Of a DNA stretch of 64,000 nt, positions 8,490 through 18,601 are shown piece by piece. Origin of the DNA: DATEPR01 sp036273855 (GTDB lineage Bacteria; Actinomycetota; Actinomycetes; Mycobacteriales; Pseudonocardiaceae); NCBI GenBank assembly GCA_036273855.1, contig DASUGU010000150.1:1-64000 (forward strand). Reading direction: 5' to 3'. Every line of letters starts with the position of its first letter. Positions within the stretch are counted from its first letter, which is position 1. The position numbers and the translations under genes were made by a program. Under the pieces are notes generated by a model that was not told where the DNA came from, searched no databases, and saw only the letters and a list, made by a program, of their open reading frames with translations.

Positions 8490-10820
8490 TCAGAAGGTGT
8501 CGTCGAGGCCGTCGGTCGGGGACTGGGGAGTGGACGGCTCCAGTGGCAGCGGCGTGAAGCCGAGGGTGCCGTGGTTGATGGGGAAGCTGGTGGGCATGGA
8601 GCCGGTGGCACGGGCGTACGCGCAGGCGACGGCGGCGAACGAGGGCGCCACGCCCAGTTCGCCGGCACCGGAGGGGCTGTCGCCGGTGTTCGGCATGATG
8701 ATCACCTGCAGGTCCAGCGGTACGTTCCACTGCCGGGTGTAGAAGTAGTTGTCCCAGCTGCCTTCCAGCGGGATGCCGTGCTGCATGTGCAGGCTGGAGG
8801 TCAGGGCCAGCGCGATGCCGTCCTCCATGCCGCCGATCATCTGCGCTTCCAGGCCGGTCGGGTTGATGGCGAAACCCGGGTCGACCACGATCAGCGCCCT
8901 GGTCACCCGTGGGCCGGTCACACCGTCGCGAATCGGCCGGTTCACCGTCTGCGGGCGGCAGTCGATCTCGACCAGCGCGGCAATCGCGGCCTGGTACTCG
9001 GCGTGCACCCCGATGCCCTGGGCGGTTCCGGCCGGCATCGCCTTGCCCCACCCGCCGGCCTGCGCCGCCTTGTCGAGCACCGCGAGCAGCCGCTGGTCCT
9101 TCAGGAACGCCCGGCGGAAGGCGACCGGGTCCTTGCCCATCCGCTTGGCCAGTTGGTCGACCACGAGTTCCTGGGCGCACACCACGTTGGGTGAGTAGAT
9201 GTTGCGCATGCTGCCGGTGTTGAACCGCAACGGGATCTCGGTGAGCAGTTGGGTGGTGACACCGAAGTTGTACGGCGAGGACTGGGTCAGCTCGAAGATC
9301 GTTTCGGCGAAGCTCAGGTTGCCGGCCACCGGCAGGTGCGCGGCGGTGGCGGTGATCATCTCGCCGAGTCCGTGGCCGAAGTCGGTCTGGACGCTGGTGT
9401 GCCGCTGCTCGTAGCTGATCACGTTGCCCAGCGCGTAGTTGGCCCGGATGCGGGAGATGCACATCGGGTGGGTCCGGCCCTGGCGGAAGTTGTCGGTGCG
9501 CGACCACGACAACTTCACCGGCTTGCCCATCTTCTGCGAGATCTCGGCCGCTTCGGCCGCCGCGTCGTGGAACAGGTGGCGGCCGAACGAACCACCGCCC
9601 TGCACGACGTGCACGGTCACCGCGCCCACCGGCAGTCCCAGCTGCGCGGCGATCGCCTCCTGCGCGACGATCGGCACCTTCAGGCTCGCCCACACCTCCG
9701 CCCGGTCCGCTCGCACGTCGGCGATCGCGCAGTCCGGTTCGAGTGGGCTGTTGCTGGCGAAGGCGAAGGTGAACTCGGCGTCGATCGTGTTGACCAGCAG
9801 CGGCGGCACGATCATCGGCAGTTGGGCGGCCCGCAGTTTCGCCGCGACGGTGTCGTCGGATTCACCGTCCACCGTGCCCGGTCCCCAGGTCACGTCGACC
9901 ACCTGGATGGCGTCGATGCACTGGCCGAAGGTGTCGCCGCGGATGGCGACCCCGTGGTCGACGGCGACGACGTCGGTGATGCCGGGCAGGGCCCGGACGG
10001 CCGCCAGGTTGTTGATCGACACGACGGTGCCGTTGATCGTCGGCGGGCGGGCCACCATGGTCGGCTTGGCGTTCGGCACCTGCATGTCCATCGCGAACTG
10101 CTTGCGGCCGGTGACGATGTCCAGCGCGTCGATCCGGTTGCGCGGTGTGCCCAGCACGGTGAACTCAGCCGGTTGCTTGAGCGCGGCGGACACGGCGACC
10201 GTCGTGCTGCTGGCCGCGGCCGTGGCCAACGAGCCGTAGCCCGCCGTCCGGCGACCCGGACCGACCACCGAGCCGTCCTTGGTGGTCACCGCCGAGACGG
10301 GGACGCCCCACTGTGCGGCGGCCGTCTCGACCAGTCGCTGCCGGGCGATCGCGGCGGCGGTGCGGACCGGGACGTACATGCTACGCATCGAGTTCGACCC
10401 GCCGGTGAGCTGGTTCATCAGCAGCTCGGGACGGGCGTCCGCCAGACCGATGGCGACCTTGTCCATCGGCAGGTCCATCTCCTCGGACACCATCATCGCC
10501 ACGGCCGTCGTCATGCCCTGGCCGACCTCGGCACGCGGCACGGCGAAGAACGCCGTGCCGTCCGACCGCACCTCGACCGAGATCAACCCGGACGTGGGCG
10601 CCGCCGCCAGGTTCTGCATGTCGCCCAGGTCGAACAGTTCTTCGGGCTCCGGCAGGGTGGGAATGGCGGCATCGGCCCGCGGAGGGTCGGTGGCCACGAC
10701 GACGACCGCCAGGGTGGGTGCGGCGATGAGATATCCGAGGAAGCGGCGGCGGCCGAGTCGACGGTGATCGTCGGTCGACCCGTCGACCGTGACCTGCGGC
10801 GAACGGCGTTGTTCGGCCAT
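8490..10820 (-). CDS. iorB: IorB-like molybdopterin catalytic subunit with Tat signal
   Basis: 776 residues. The N-terminus carries a twin-arginine motif and hydrophobic stretch (RRRFLGYLIAAPTLAVVVVA, about residues 24-43), so the mature enzyme is exported folded and IorA would travel with it. Recognisable pterin and catalytic regions include PRAEVGQGMTTAVAMM, VHVVQGGGSFGRHLF and the C-terminal GGMEDGIALALTS and GAGELGVAP, where the conserved active-site Glu lies. Start ATG 10820 is preceded by GAGAGGGA; an upstream in-frame GTG at 10853 has no such site. This is a different subfamily from the form II CoxL at 4.1-6.4 kb. A 25-bp palindrome sits about 100 bp upstream. Confidence 0.87.
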   Translation of the reverse strand: MAEQRRSPQVTVDGSTDDHRRLGRRRFLGYLIAAPTLAVVVVATDPPRADAAIPTLPEPEELFDLGDMQNLAAAPTSGLISVEVRSDGTAFFAVPRAEVGQGMTTAVAMMVSEEMDLPMDKVAIGLADARPELLMNQLTGGSNSMRSMYVPVRTAAAIARQRLVETAAAQWGVPVSAVTTKDGSVVGPGRRTAGYGSLATAAASSTTVAVSAALKQPAEFTVLGTPRNRIDALDIVTGRKQFAMDMQVPNAKPTMVARPPTINGTVVSINNLAAVRALPGITDVVAVDHGVAIRGDTFGQCIDAIQVVDVTWGPGTVDGESDDTVAAKLRAAQLPMIVPPLLVNTIDAEFTFAFASNSPLEPDCAIADVRADRAEVWASLKVPIVAQEAIAAQLGLPVGAVTVHVVQGGGSFGRHLFHDAAAEAAEISQKMGKPVKLSWSRTDNFRQGRTHPMCISRIRANYALGNVISYEQRHTSVQTDFGHGLGEMITATAAHLPVAGNLSFAETIFELTQSSPYNFGVTTQLLTEIPLRFNTGSMRNIYSPNVVCAQELVVDQLAKRMGKDPVAFRRAFLKDQRLLAVLDKAAQAGGWGKAMPAGTAQGIGVHAEYQAAIAALVEIDCRPQTVNRPIRDGVTGPRVTRALIVVDPGFAINPTGLEAQMIGGMEDGIALALTSSLHMQHGIPLEGSWDNYFYTRQWNVPLDLQVIIMPNTGDSPSGAGELGVAPSFAAVACAYARATGSMPTSFPINHGTLGFTPLPLEPSTPQSPTDGLDDTF

Positions 10821-10920
10821 GAAGGTCCCTCTCGATGAACCAGCGGTGACCAAGGTTGCACGCAGTGTGCCATCGGCTGCATCCCAACGGCATAGCCGGG
10901 GTGCCTACGTTTGGCCTAGT

Positions 10921-10945
10921 CGTGTTGTGCACTATGCACAACACG
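10921..10945. promoter_or_regulatory. Perfect 25-bp palindrome upstream of iorBA (operator candidate)
   Basis: Two 11-bp arms, CGTGTTGTGCA and TGCACAACACG, flank a CTA spacer with no mismatch. It lies between the 3' end of the PucR-type gene and iorB, about 100 bp before the iorB start. There is no following T-run and the arms are not especially GC-rich, so an operator is favoured over a terminator. A further TGTGCAC half-site lies at 10951-10957. Confidence 0.6.
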
Positions 10946-10968
10946 ACGGATGTGCACGATATGGTCGT

Positions 10969-12204
10969 TTAGTCCCGCTGGGCGGGCAGCAGCCGGATCG
11001 CGCGCAGCGCGAGACCGATCTCCACCTGTACCGAGGGATCGGTGAGATCGCGACCGGTGATCTGCTGGATGCGGTGCATCCGGTTGATCACGGTGTTGCG
11101 ATGGCAGTGCGCCAGTTCGGCGGTGCGGCGCACCGATCCGGCGGCGATCACCCACATCTCCAGGGTCTCGATCAGCTGCCGGCGCTCGACGGAGGGCACC
11201 GTCAGCAGGGACGCCAGCCAGGAACGGACGAGTTGTTCGGCCAGTTCCGGGGAACTGACCAGCAGCGCTTCCGGCAACCGTTCCGCCAGCGCCACCACCC
11301 CGACCTGACCGGCCGGCAGGGTGCGCCGTGCCAGGGTCGCCTGGCGGTAGGCGACGTCCACCTCGGCCAGTCCGGAGACCACACCGGACAGACCGGCGGA
11401 CGCGGGTATGCCGTCGCGGAGCAGGTCGAGCACGGCGTCCAGGCCCGTGGCGCCCAGGGCGAGCAGCCCGACAACCGTGTGCGCACGCACCTGCCAGGCC
11501 ACGCCGACCCGGGCGGCGGCCAGGCGCCTGCCCAGCGAGGTGACCGTGCGGTCGACCTCGTCCAGGTCGTCGACGGCGACCACCGCGTAGGGGCCGTCGA
11601 CCGGGAGATCCAGGATTCCGGCCACCTCGTAGGCGAACGCCGGATCGTTCGCCCGGCCGTGCAGCAGTCCCTCCCAGAGCGTCGCCCGGCGTTCCTCGTC
11701 GGCGCGCAGCAGCAGGCGTTCCGTCGTGTGGTAGGCGACCGCGACCTGGGACGAGGTGTTGTCCACGACCTCCCACAGCCTGCTGGCCACGTGCAGCAGT
11801 GCGTCCAGGTCGACCACCCCCTGCGCACGTGCCTCGTCGGTCAGCGCCTCCCACACCAACCGGCCGCCCAGCCGAAACGACCGCAGCACGTCATCCAGCG
11901 GCATGCCCTGCTCGGCCCTGCGTCGTCCGGTCTCCCGTGCCGCGTCGTAGAAGTCACCGGCGACGGGACGGTCGTCCGCAGCGGCGATCAGCTGCACGAC
12001 CCGGGTGATGTTGTCGTGACAGGACTGCCACAGGTCGGCCTCGGGCACCGACCTGAGTTCGCGATACGTGGGATTCTGCTCGTAGATGATGCGCACCAAC
12101 GCATCGGTCACCGCGGACACTCGCAGCAGGACACTCCCGGCCAGCGACTCGGCAGTGCGTGACCAGGCAGGTTCAGCGGCGCCCCGACGCGCCGTGCCAC
12201 TCAT
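10969..12204 (-). CDS. PucR/CdaR-family transcriptional regulator
   Basis: A 411-residue regulator. The long N-terminal region is a RsbRD-like helical sensor (about 1-150) followed by a GGDEF-like central fold. The C-terminal PucR-type helix-turn-helix is near residues 345-400 (RRTAELAHCHRNTVINRMHR), with the usual final segment GLALRAIRLLP. The start is taken at ATG 12204 (MSGTARRG), the first Met that begins the conserved part. It is transcribed towards iorBA and separated from it by the 25-bp palindrome, making IorAB the obvious target. Some relatives activate purine catabolism; the inducer here is unknown. Confidence 0.78.
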   Translation of the reverse strand: MSGTARRGAAEPAWSRTAESLAGSVLLRVSAVTDALVRIIYEQNPTYRELRSVPEADLWQSCHDNITRVVQLIAAADDRPVAGDFYDAARETGRRRAEQGMPLDDVLRSFRLGGRLVWEALTDEARAQGVVDLDALLHVASRLWEVVDNTSSQVAVAYHTTERLLLRADEERRATLWEGLLHGRANDPAFAYEVAGILDLPVDGPYAVVAVDDLDEVDRTVTSLGRRLAAARVGVAWQVRAHTVVGLLALGATGLDAVLDLLRDGIPASAGLSGVVSGLAEVDVAYRQATLARRTLPAGQVGVVALAERLPEALLVSSPELAEQLVRSWLASLLTVPSVERRQLIETLEMWVIAAGSVRRTAELAHCHRNTVINRMHRIQQITGRDLTDPSVQVEIGLALRAIRLLPAQRD

Positions 12205-12326
12205 GGCGGCAGCATCGCACACCGCGCCCATGTCCCACACGGACGGCGGAGCACCGCTCGCGGGTGCGGCGGTTCCGGCACCGGCTGCCGATCGCCGTCC
12301 ACTGTGCACGGATGACGCCGCATTAG

Positions 12327-12346
12327 TACAGTGCCAGCTGTATAGT
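12327..12346 (+). promoter_or_regulatory. cmtR operator/promoter (TACAG-N6-CTGTA dyad overlapping the -10)
   Basis: The inverted repeat TACAG (12327-12331) and CTGTA (12338-12342) runs into a TATAGT -10 element (12341-12346). The -10 ends seven bases before ATG 12354, predicting a leaderless message. The dyad over the -10 suits autorepression by the SmtB/ArsR-family CmtR encoded next. Confidence 0.6.
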
Positions 12347-12353
12347 ATCGCTC

Positions 12354-12689
12354 ATGCTGATGTGTGAGACGCGCGAGGACGCGCTCGCCCGCCTCGGCCG
12401 GGCGCTGGCCGACCCCACTCGCTGCCGGATCCTGGTGGCGCTGCTGGACGGCACGCGCTACCCGGCGCAACTGGCCCGGCAGATGGGGTTGACCCGCTCC
12501 AACGTCTCCAACCATCTGGCCTGCCTGCGCGGTTGCGGTCTGGTCGTGGCCACATATGAGGGCCGTCAGGTCCGCTACACGCTGGCCGACGATCACCTTT
12601 CCCGTGCGCTGCAAGAACTTGTCCAGGTCGTGTTGGCCGTGGACACCGAGCAGCCCTGTGTGGACGACGAGCAGCCGGCAGCGGGCTGA
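12354..12689 (+). CDS. cmtR: CmtR-type Cd(II)/Pb(II)-sensing ArsR/SmtB repressor
   Basis: 111 residues, closely matching mycobacterial CmtR in length and sequence (ALARLGRALADPTRCRILVA, then SNVSNHL recognition helix). All three CmtR metal ligands are present at the same positions: Cys57 and Cys61 in the alpha-R region (CLRGC) and Cys102 near the C-terminus. In the apo form it represses; Cd or Pb binding releases DNA. The stop overlaps the start of the cation transporter by one base, forming a two-gene metal-resistance operon. Leaderless start at ATG 12354. Confidence 0.95.
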   Translation: MLMCETREDALARLGRALADPTRCRILVALLDGTRYPAQLARQMGLTRSNVSNHLACLRGCGLVVATYEGRQVRYTLADDHLSRALQELVQVVLAVDTEQPCVDDEQPAAG

Positions 12690-13381
12690 TGAGTGGGGAC
12701 ATCAGGCACCAGGACCTGGCGGGGCCGGTCACCGACACGTGCCAGGACGGGTGCTGTGTACCGACCTCGTCGGTGGCGGACCTCGATGCGGACCGGCGCG
12801 CCGTGCTCTCGCGGCGGGTGCGGCTGCTGGTCGCCGCGACGATCACCTACAACGTCGTCGAAGCGGTCGTGGCGATCTCCGCCGGGACCGTGGCCGACTC
12901 GACCGCGTTGATCGGGTTCGGCCTGGACTCGGTCATCGAGGTCGCCTCGGCGGCGGCGGTGGCCTGGCAGTTCTCCGGTGCCGACCCGCGGGCGCGGGAG
13001 CGGACCGCGCTGAAGGTGATCGCGGTGTCGTTCTTCGCCCTGGCCGCCTACGTCACCGTGGAGTCGGTGCGCTCGCTGGTCGGCGGGGCGGTCGCGGAGC
13101 AGTCGATCGTCGGTATCGTGCTGGCCGCGGTGTCGCTGCTGGTGATGCCGGTCCTGTCCTACGCGCAGCGTCGTGCCGGGCGGGAACTCGCTTCGGTCAG
13201 CGCCGTGGCGGACTCCAAGCAGACGTTGTTGTGCACCTACCTGTCCGGGGTGCTGCTGGTCGGTCTGCTGCTCAACGCGTTGTGGGGCTGGTCCTGGGCC
13301 GACCCGGTGGTCGCCTTGGTGATCGCCGTGGTCGCGCTGAGGGAGGGGCGGGAGACCTGGCGCGGCGAGCACTGCTGCTGA
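12689..13381 (+). CDS. Cation diffusion facilitator-like metal transporter
   Basis: 230 residues with five or six hydrophobic segments (from about residue 35), including ATITYNVVEAVVAISAG and TALIGFGLDSVIEVAS, the CDF transmembrane II region with its conserved Asp. The N-terminus carries a Cys-rich motif (TCQDGCCVPTS) and the C-terminus ends HCC, both plausible soft-metal ligands. It lacks the long cytoplasmic domain of many CDF proteins. Co-transcribed with cmtR, so the physiological cargo is probably Cd(II) or Pb(II); direction is efflux by family precedent. Confidence 0.85.
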   Translation: MSGDIRHQDLAGPVTDTCQDGCCVPTSSVADLDADRRAVLSRRVRLLVAATITYNVVEAVVAISAGTVADSTALIGFGLDSVIEVASAAAVAWQFSGADPRARERTALKVIAVSFFALAAYVTVESVRSLVGGAVAEQSIVGIVLAAVSLLVMPVLSYAQRRAGRELASVSAVADSKQTLLCTYLSGVLLVGLLLNALWGWSWADPVVALVIAVVALREGRETWRGEHCC

Positions 13382-13387
13382 GGTGCC

Positions 13388-13686
13388 TCAGCCGCCGGCC
13401 ATGGCGCCGACGACCAGGAACGGTTCGGCGCCTGCGATCACCCGCTCCGGCAGGGGGTCGTCGGGGGAGTCGTTGGACAGGTCGGTCTCGCACGCGAAGA
13501 ACCGGACGAACGCGCGGCGCTTGCCGGTGGTGGTGTCGCGGATGGTGCCGCGCAGCATGGGAAAGCGCTGCTCCAGCGCGTCCAGCACCGCGCGCTGCGT
13601 CACCGGACCGTCCACCGACAGCTCGACCTCACCGTTGACGTGGGCCAGCCCGCGCAGGTGGGTCGGCAACTTGACGCGGACGGTGG

Positions 13687-13690
<4 letters not shown>
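13388..13690 (-). CDS. MoaD/ThiS-like ubiquitin-fold protein ending in Gly-Gly
   Basis: 100 residues beginning MTTVRVKLPTHLRGLA. The central region ALEQRFPMLRGTIRD matches the beta-grasp fold of MoaD/ThiS sulfur carriers, and the protein terminates AMAGG, the C-terminal di-glycine that is adenylated and thiocarboxylated in this superfamily. The start overlaps the stop of the BNR-repeat gene (ATGA), so the two are coupled. Beside so many molybdoenzymes a role in pterin synthesis is tempting, but the coupling to a BNR-repeat protein points to a separate, undefined sulfur-transfer or conjugation role. Confidence 0.8.
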
Positions 13691-14802
<1,112 letters not shown>

Positions 14803-14948
14803 GGCAACCCCTGTGTGAACGTCGGCCCCTCGGAAGTGCGGTCATGCTAGTGCGCTGCACCGACAACACCCAGTCGAAAAGAACCGGGATCCGCACGTGC
14901 GCCGCCACAGGGGAATGGTTGCCGCTACTGCGGAATTCCGGCTCTTCG

Positions 14949-15338
14949 TCACTGCCCGGCCGGCATGAGGCCCAGCTGGGTCAGCAGGGAGACGTTGTCC
15001 CAGTAGTTGCGTTCGGAGACGATGTGGCCGTCCCGGATGTCGTATGCGGTCATGACGTCCAGGCGCAGTGGCGTGCCGGTCTCGGCCGGCAGCATCAGGG
15101 TCCACTCCAGCACAGCGCCGTCGTCGCCGTCGGAGAAGGAACGCCGCACCTCGTAGGTCCATCCGGGCAGGCCGTCACTCTGCGCCCGCAGCTTCTCGAT
15201 GACCGCGGCGGACCCGTCGAGCTCGCCGTCCGGGTCCCGGTAACGCACGTGGGGCGCGTAGAGCCGTTCGAGGGCGGGCCAGTCCGCGGCGTGCACGGTG
15301 GCTATCTGGGAGATCGCGATGTCATGGGTGCTGTTCAT
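14949..15338 (-). CDS. SnoaL-like/NTF2-fold protein
   Basis: 129 residues, a small cone-shaped alpha+beta barrel protein of the SnoaL/nuclear transport factor 2 superfamily: the N-terminal helix ADWPALERLYAPHVRYRDPD, central WTYEVRRSF and C-terminal HIVSERNYWDNVSLLTQLGL are typical of ester-cyclase-like members. Ligand unknown. Start ATG 15338 is preceded by CGGAGG. Monocistronic, upstream of the BNR-repeat gene in the same direction. Confidence 0.75.
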   Translation of the reverse strand: MNSTHDIAISQIATVHAADWPALERLYAPHVRYRDPDGELDGSAAVIEKLRAQSDGLPGWTYEVRRSFSDGDDGAVLEWTLMLPAETGTPLRLDVMTAYDIRDGHIVSERNYWDNVSLLTQLGLMPAGQ

Positions 15339-15429
15339 GGTGTGCCTCCGGTACTCGACTGTGGTCACCGTCAACAGTCGGATTCCGCAGGCCGAGGAAC
15401 ATCCACCAGGTGGTAGAGAAGCGCGCCGC

Positions 15430-18173
15430 TCAGCCGAGGCCACGGCGGGTGACCATGGCCGCGAGTTCGGCGCGGCTGCGAATGTCGAGTTTGGCGAAGA
15501 CGTGCAGCAGGTGGGTCTTGACCGTGCCTCGGGAGACGAACAGCCGTTCGCCGATCTCGGGATTGGTCAGCCCCGCCGCGACCAACTGGGCGATCTCGTG
15601 CTCGGTCGGCGTGAGACTGTCCCAGCCGAAGGCCGGTCGCCTGCGCTCGCCACGGGCACGGCGGGCGTAGGCGACCGCGGCCGCGGCGTCGAGGGCGCTG
15701 CTTTCGGCCCGGACGCGGTCGGCGTCGACCGTCTCGGCGGCCCGGGCAAGGTCACGACTGACCTCGAACGGCGACCCGTCCGCGAGTCGACGGCTTCGGC
15801 CGCCGCGAGGAGCCGGATGCCCTCCGCCGCGCGACCGGCGTCGACCGCGAGCCCGCCCAACACCTCCAGCGCGTCGGGCACGTCGAACCACAGGCCCGCG
15901 TCGACCAGCTCACCGAGTCCCTCGTGGACCAGACGATCCGCCGCGCCCGGCGACCGACGCCGACGTTCGATCCTGCCCAGCAGCACCCGGCACGCCCCGG
16001 CCAGCGCCGAACCGAGACCGACGCACGCCGCCAGCGCCCGGTCCCCGGCGGCCTCCGCCGCCGCGATGTTCCCGGCGGCGAGGGCGACGTTCGCTCCCAT
16101 CAGGACCAGCCGCGCTCCGTCGGGAGGGTCATTGCCCGGCAGCAGCAGTTCCCCGGCCGACACCAGCGCCGCCGCGGCCGGCTCGGGCGCGCTGTCCCTG
16201 TCCACGATCACTCGTAGCGCGGCGACGAACTGCTCGTCCACGGGTGCGAGCTGCCGGGCCGGGCGGTTGATCTCGGCCGCGATCCGCCGCACCTCGGCGA
16301 GCCGGTCGCGACCGAGTTCCACCACCACCTCGCTCGCGCTCGCCCACAGTTCGACCGCCGGATCACCGACCCTGCGGCTGATGTCGATGGCGGCGCGCAG
16401 GGCCCGCACCGCGGCGTCGAGCTCACCCGCGGCCGTGTGCAGGTTGCCGAGCCCGATCAGGTGCCAGCCCTGCTGGAACAGGTTGCCCGTGGCGTCGGCC
16501 ATCGCGCCTGACTCGGCCAGCTCCGATCCGAGCGCGGTAGGGCGGTGCTGGATGAGGTGGCTCCATCCGATGAACTGCAGGCTGTCGGCCGCACACCACT
16601 GGTCCCCGGCCGCCCGGGCCAGCTCCAGCGCGGAGCCGAACATCGGCCGGGCCGCCGCGGGATCGACCATGACCGTTCCGGCGGCGAGCACGTGCAGGGA
16701 CCTGCCCTGCGTCCCCAGGTCACCGGCATCCCGGGCCTCGGCGAGCGCGGTGGCCGCCTCCGCCGCCGAGGCTTCGAGGTCGAAGGCGTAGAAGCGGGCA
16801 TAGGCGCCTGCCCACCGCGCACGGGCCCGCAATGCCAGCGGTGCGGCGGGGTCCGCGGCGAGCACGCCGGCCGCGCGTTCGCCGCCCTCCAGCGCATGGC
16901 CGCGTTGCGCCCAGAACAGTGCGAGCGCGGCGATCAGCCGCAGGCCGGTGTGCTCCGGCGGCGCCGTGACCGAGGCGTGGTCCAAGGCCACGCGCAGGTT
17001 GGGTAGTTCCAGTTCCAGCTGATCCAGAGCCGGGCCGTCGGCACGGGTGGTGCCCTCCTCGCGTGCCTCGGCCAGCGTCATCGCCCAGTGCAGGTGTCGG
17101 TCGGCCACGTCGGCGTACTCGCCCACCTCGGCCAGGCGGTCCACGGCGAACGCGCGGATCGTCTCCAGCAGGCGGTAGCGGGTCGTGGCGCCCGAGGCGT
17201 CCTCCACCTGCACGAGGGACTTCTCGACGAGCCGTGCCACCACGTCGCGAACGTCGGCGGGAGCGAGTGGATCGCCACCCGCCACGGCGGTCGCGGACGC
17301 GGTGTCGAAGCCGCCGACGAAGACACCGAGACGGCACAGCAGCACCCGTTCGATCGGTGCCAACAGGTCGTAGGACCACGTGACGGAGGCCAGCAGCGTC
17401 CGGTGTCGTGGCAGGGCGGGGCGCGCGCCTCCGGTCAGCAGGGCGAACCGGTCGTCCAGTTCGGTGACGATCTGCCCGACGGACAGGGTGCGCGTTCGGG
17501 CCGCGGCCAGCTCCAGCGCGAGTGGGATGCCGTCCAGGGTGCGGCAGATCCGGGCTACGTCCGGGTACGCCCCTGCCGGGTCGAATCCGGCGCGGGCGGC
17601 GGCGGCACGTTCGACGAACAGCCGCACCGCGTCGAACCCGGTCACCGCGTCCGCATCGACGGTGCGGGTCGGCGTCTGCAGCGACGGAACCCGCCAGGTG
17701 GTCTCCCCTTCGACCCGGAGCGGTTCGCGGCTCGTCGCGAGAATCCGCACCGCTGGCGTCGCCCGCAGCAGTCCGTCGGCGACCTCGGCGACCCCATCGA
17801 CCAGGTGCTCGCAGTTGTCCAGCACGAGCAGACAGCAGGCGTCGGCAAGATGGTTGGCGAGCGCCTCCGCTGCGGACACCTCCGCCGGCAGTGCCAGCCC
17901 GACCGCCCTGGCCACCGCGTCGGCGATCATCGCCGGGTCGGTCAGGGCCGCCAGTTCCACCCACCAGACACCGTCGGGGAACCCGCCCGCGGCCCGGGCG
18001 GCGAGCCGCCGCGCCAGCCGGGTCTTGCCGCAGCCGCCGGCTCCGGTCAGGGTGAGCAGTCGGGTGGCCGCCACGAGTGCGGCGCCGCGGTCGAGGTCGG
18101 CCTCCCGGCCGACGAACGAACTCAGCTCGCCGGGCAGGTTGCTCGGCACACCCAGCCGTCCGCTGTCCGGCAT
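15430..18173 (-). pseudogene. STAND ATPase-LuxR regulator interrupted by a frameshift
   Basis: A large regulator starting MPDSGRLGVPSNLPGELSSF, with NB-ARC-type ATPase (Walker A LTGAGGCGKTRLA near residue 47, Walker B CLLVLDNCEHL), a helical TPR-like middle, and a C-terminal LuxR helix-turn-helix (LTPTEHEIAQLVAAGLTNPE). The ATPase and HTH parts are in different frames. A single-base deletion near 15786-15791 (the GTCGAC hexamer) separates AAAEAV from RLADGSPFEVSRDLA; restoring one base gives a continuous 914-residue protein (2744 nt plus one). As written the product would lose its DNA-binding domain. Recent mutation or sequencing error cannot be told apart here. Confidence 0.82.
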
Positions 18174-18349
18174 CCGCGCAGGCCCCTCCCCGCAGCATCA
18201 CCAGCCGCCAGCCAAGCGTGAACCCTGACCGTCAGGACCGCCAGCGCTGGCCATACGACCCCCAGTGAAGGGCCAAACGACTCTCGCGGGACCTCATCAA
18301 TCCGTGCACCGTCGCTACCACCGGCCCGTCGGACACAGGGAGGACCGAC

Positions 18350-18601
18350 ATGCACGCCACCGCAGGCGACTGGCTACTCGTCGAGACGTCGACCCTCGAC
18401 CAGCACGAGATCCGGGGCCACATCGAGGACGTCCTGTCCGACGACGGCTCGCCGCCCTACCGGGTGCGCTGGACGAAGGACGATCACGTCAGCATCGTCT
18501 TCCCCGGACCGGACGCCCGCGTGCTGACCACCCAGGAGCTCGCCGCTCTCGACCGGGCCCGGGCTCGTCAGTTCACGGGCGGAACCGGCCCGGCGAGCTG
18601 A
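18350..18601 (+). CDS. DUF1918 domain protein
   Basis: 83 residues, MHATAGDWLLVETSTLDQ, with the family pattern RGHIEDVLSDDGSPPYRVRW and VSIVFPGPDARV. This is the small actinobacterial DUF1918 SH3-like beta-barrel fold; no biochemical role is established. GGGAGG lies 7 bases before the ATG. Its last 29 bases overlap the 3' end of the convergent reductase-like gene. Confidence 0.85.
   Translation: MHATAGDWLLVETSTLDQHEIRGHIEDVLSDDGSPPYRVRWTKDDHVSIVFPGPDARVLTTQELAALDRARARQFTGGTGPAS

Noticed and set aside
10921..10945. Palindrome as a rho-independent terminator of the PucR gene
   Set aside because: No T-run, modest GC content and a perfect spacer-centred symmetry better suit an operator, though termination is not excluded.
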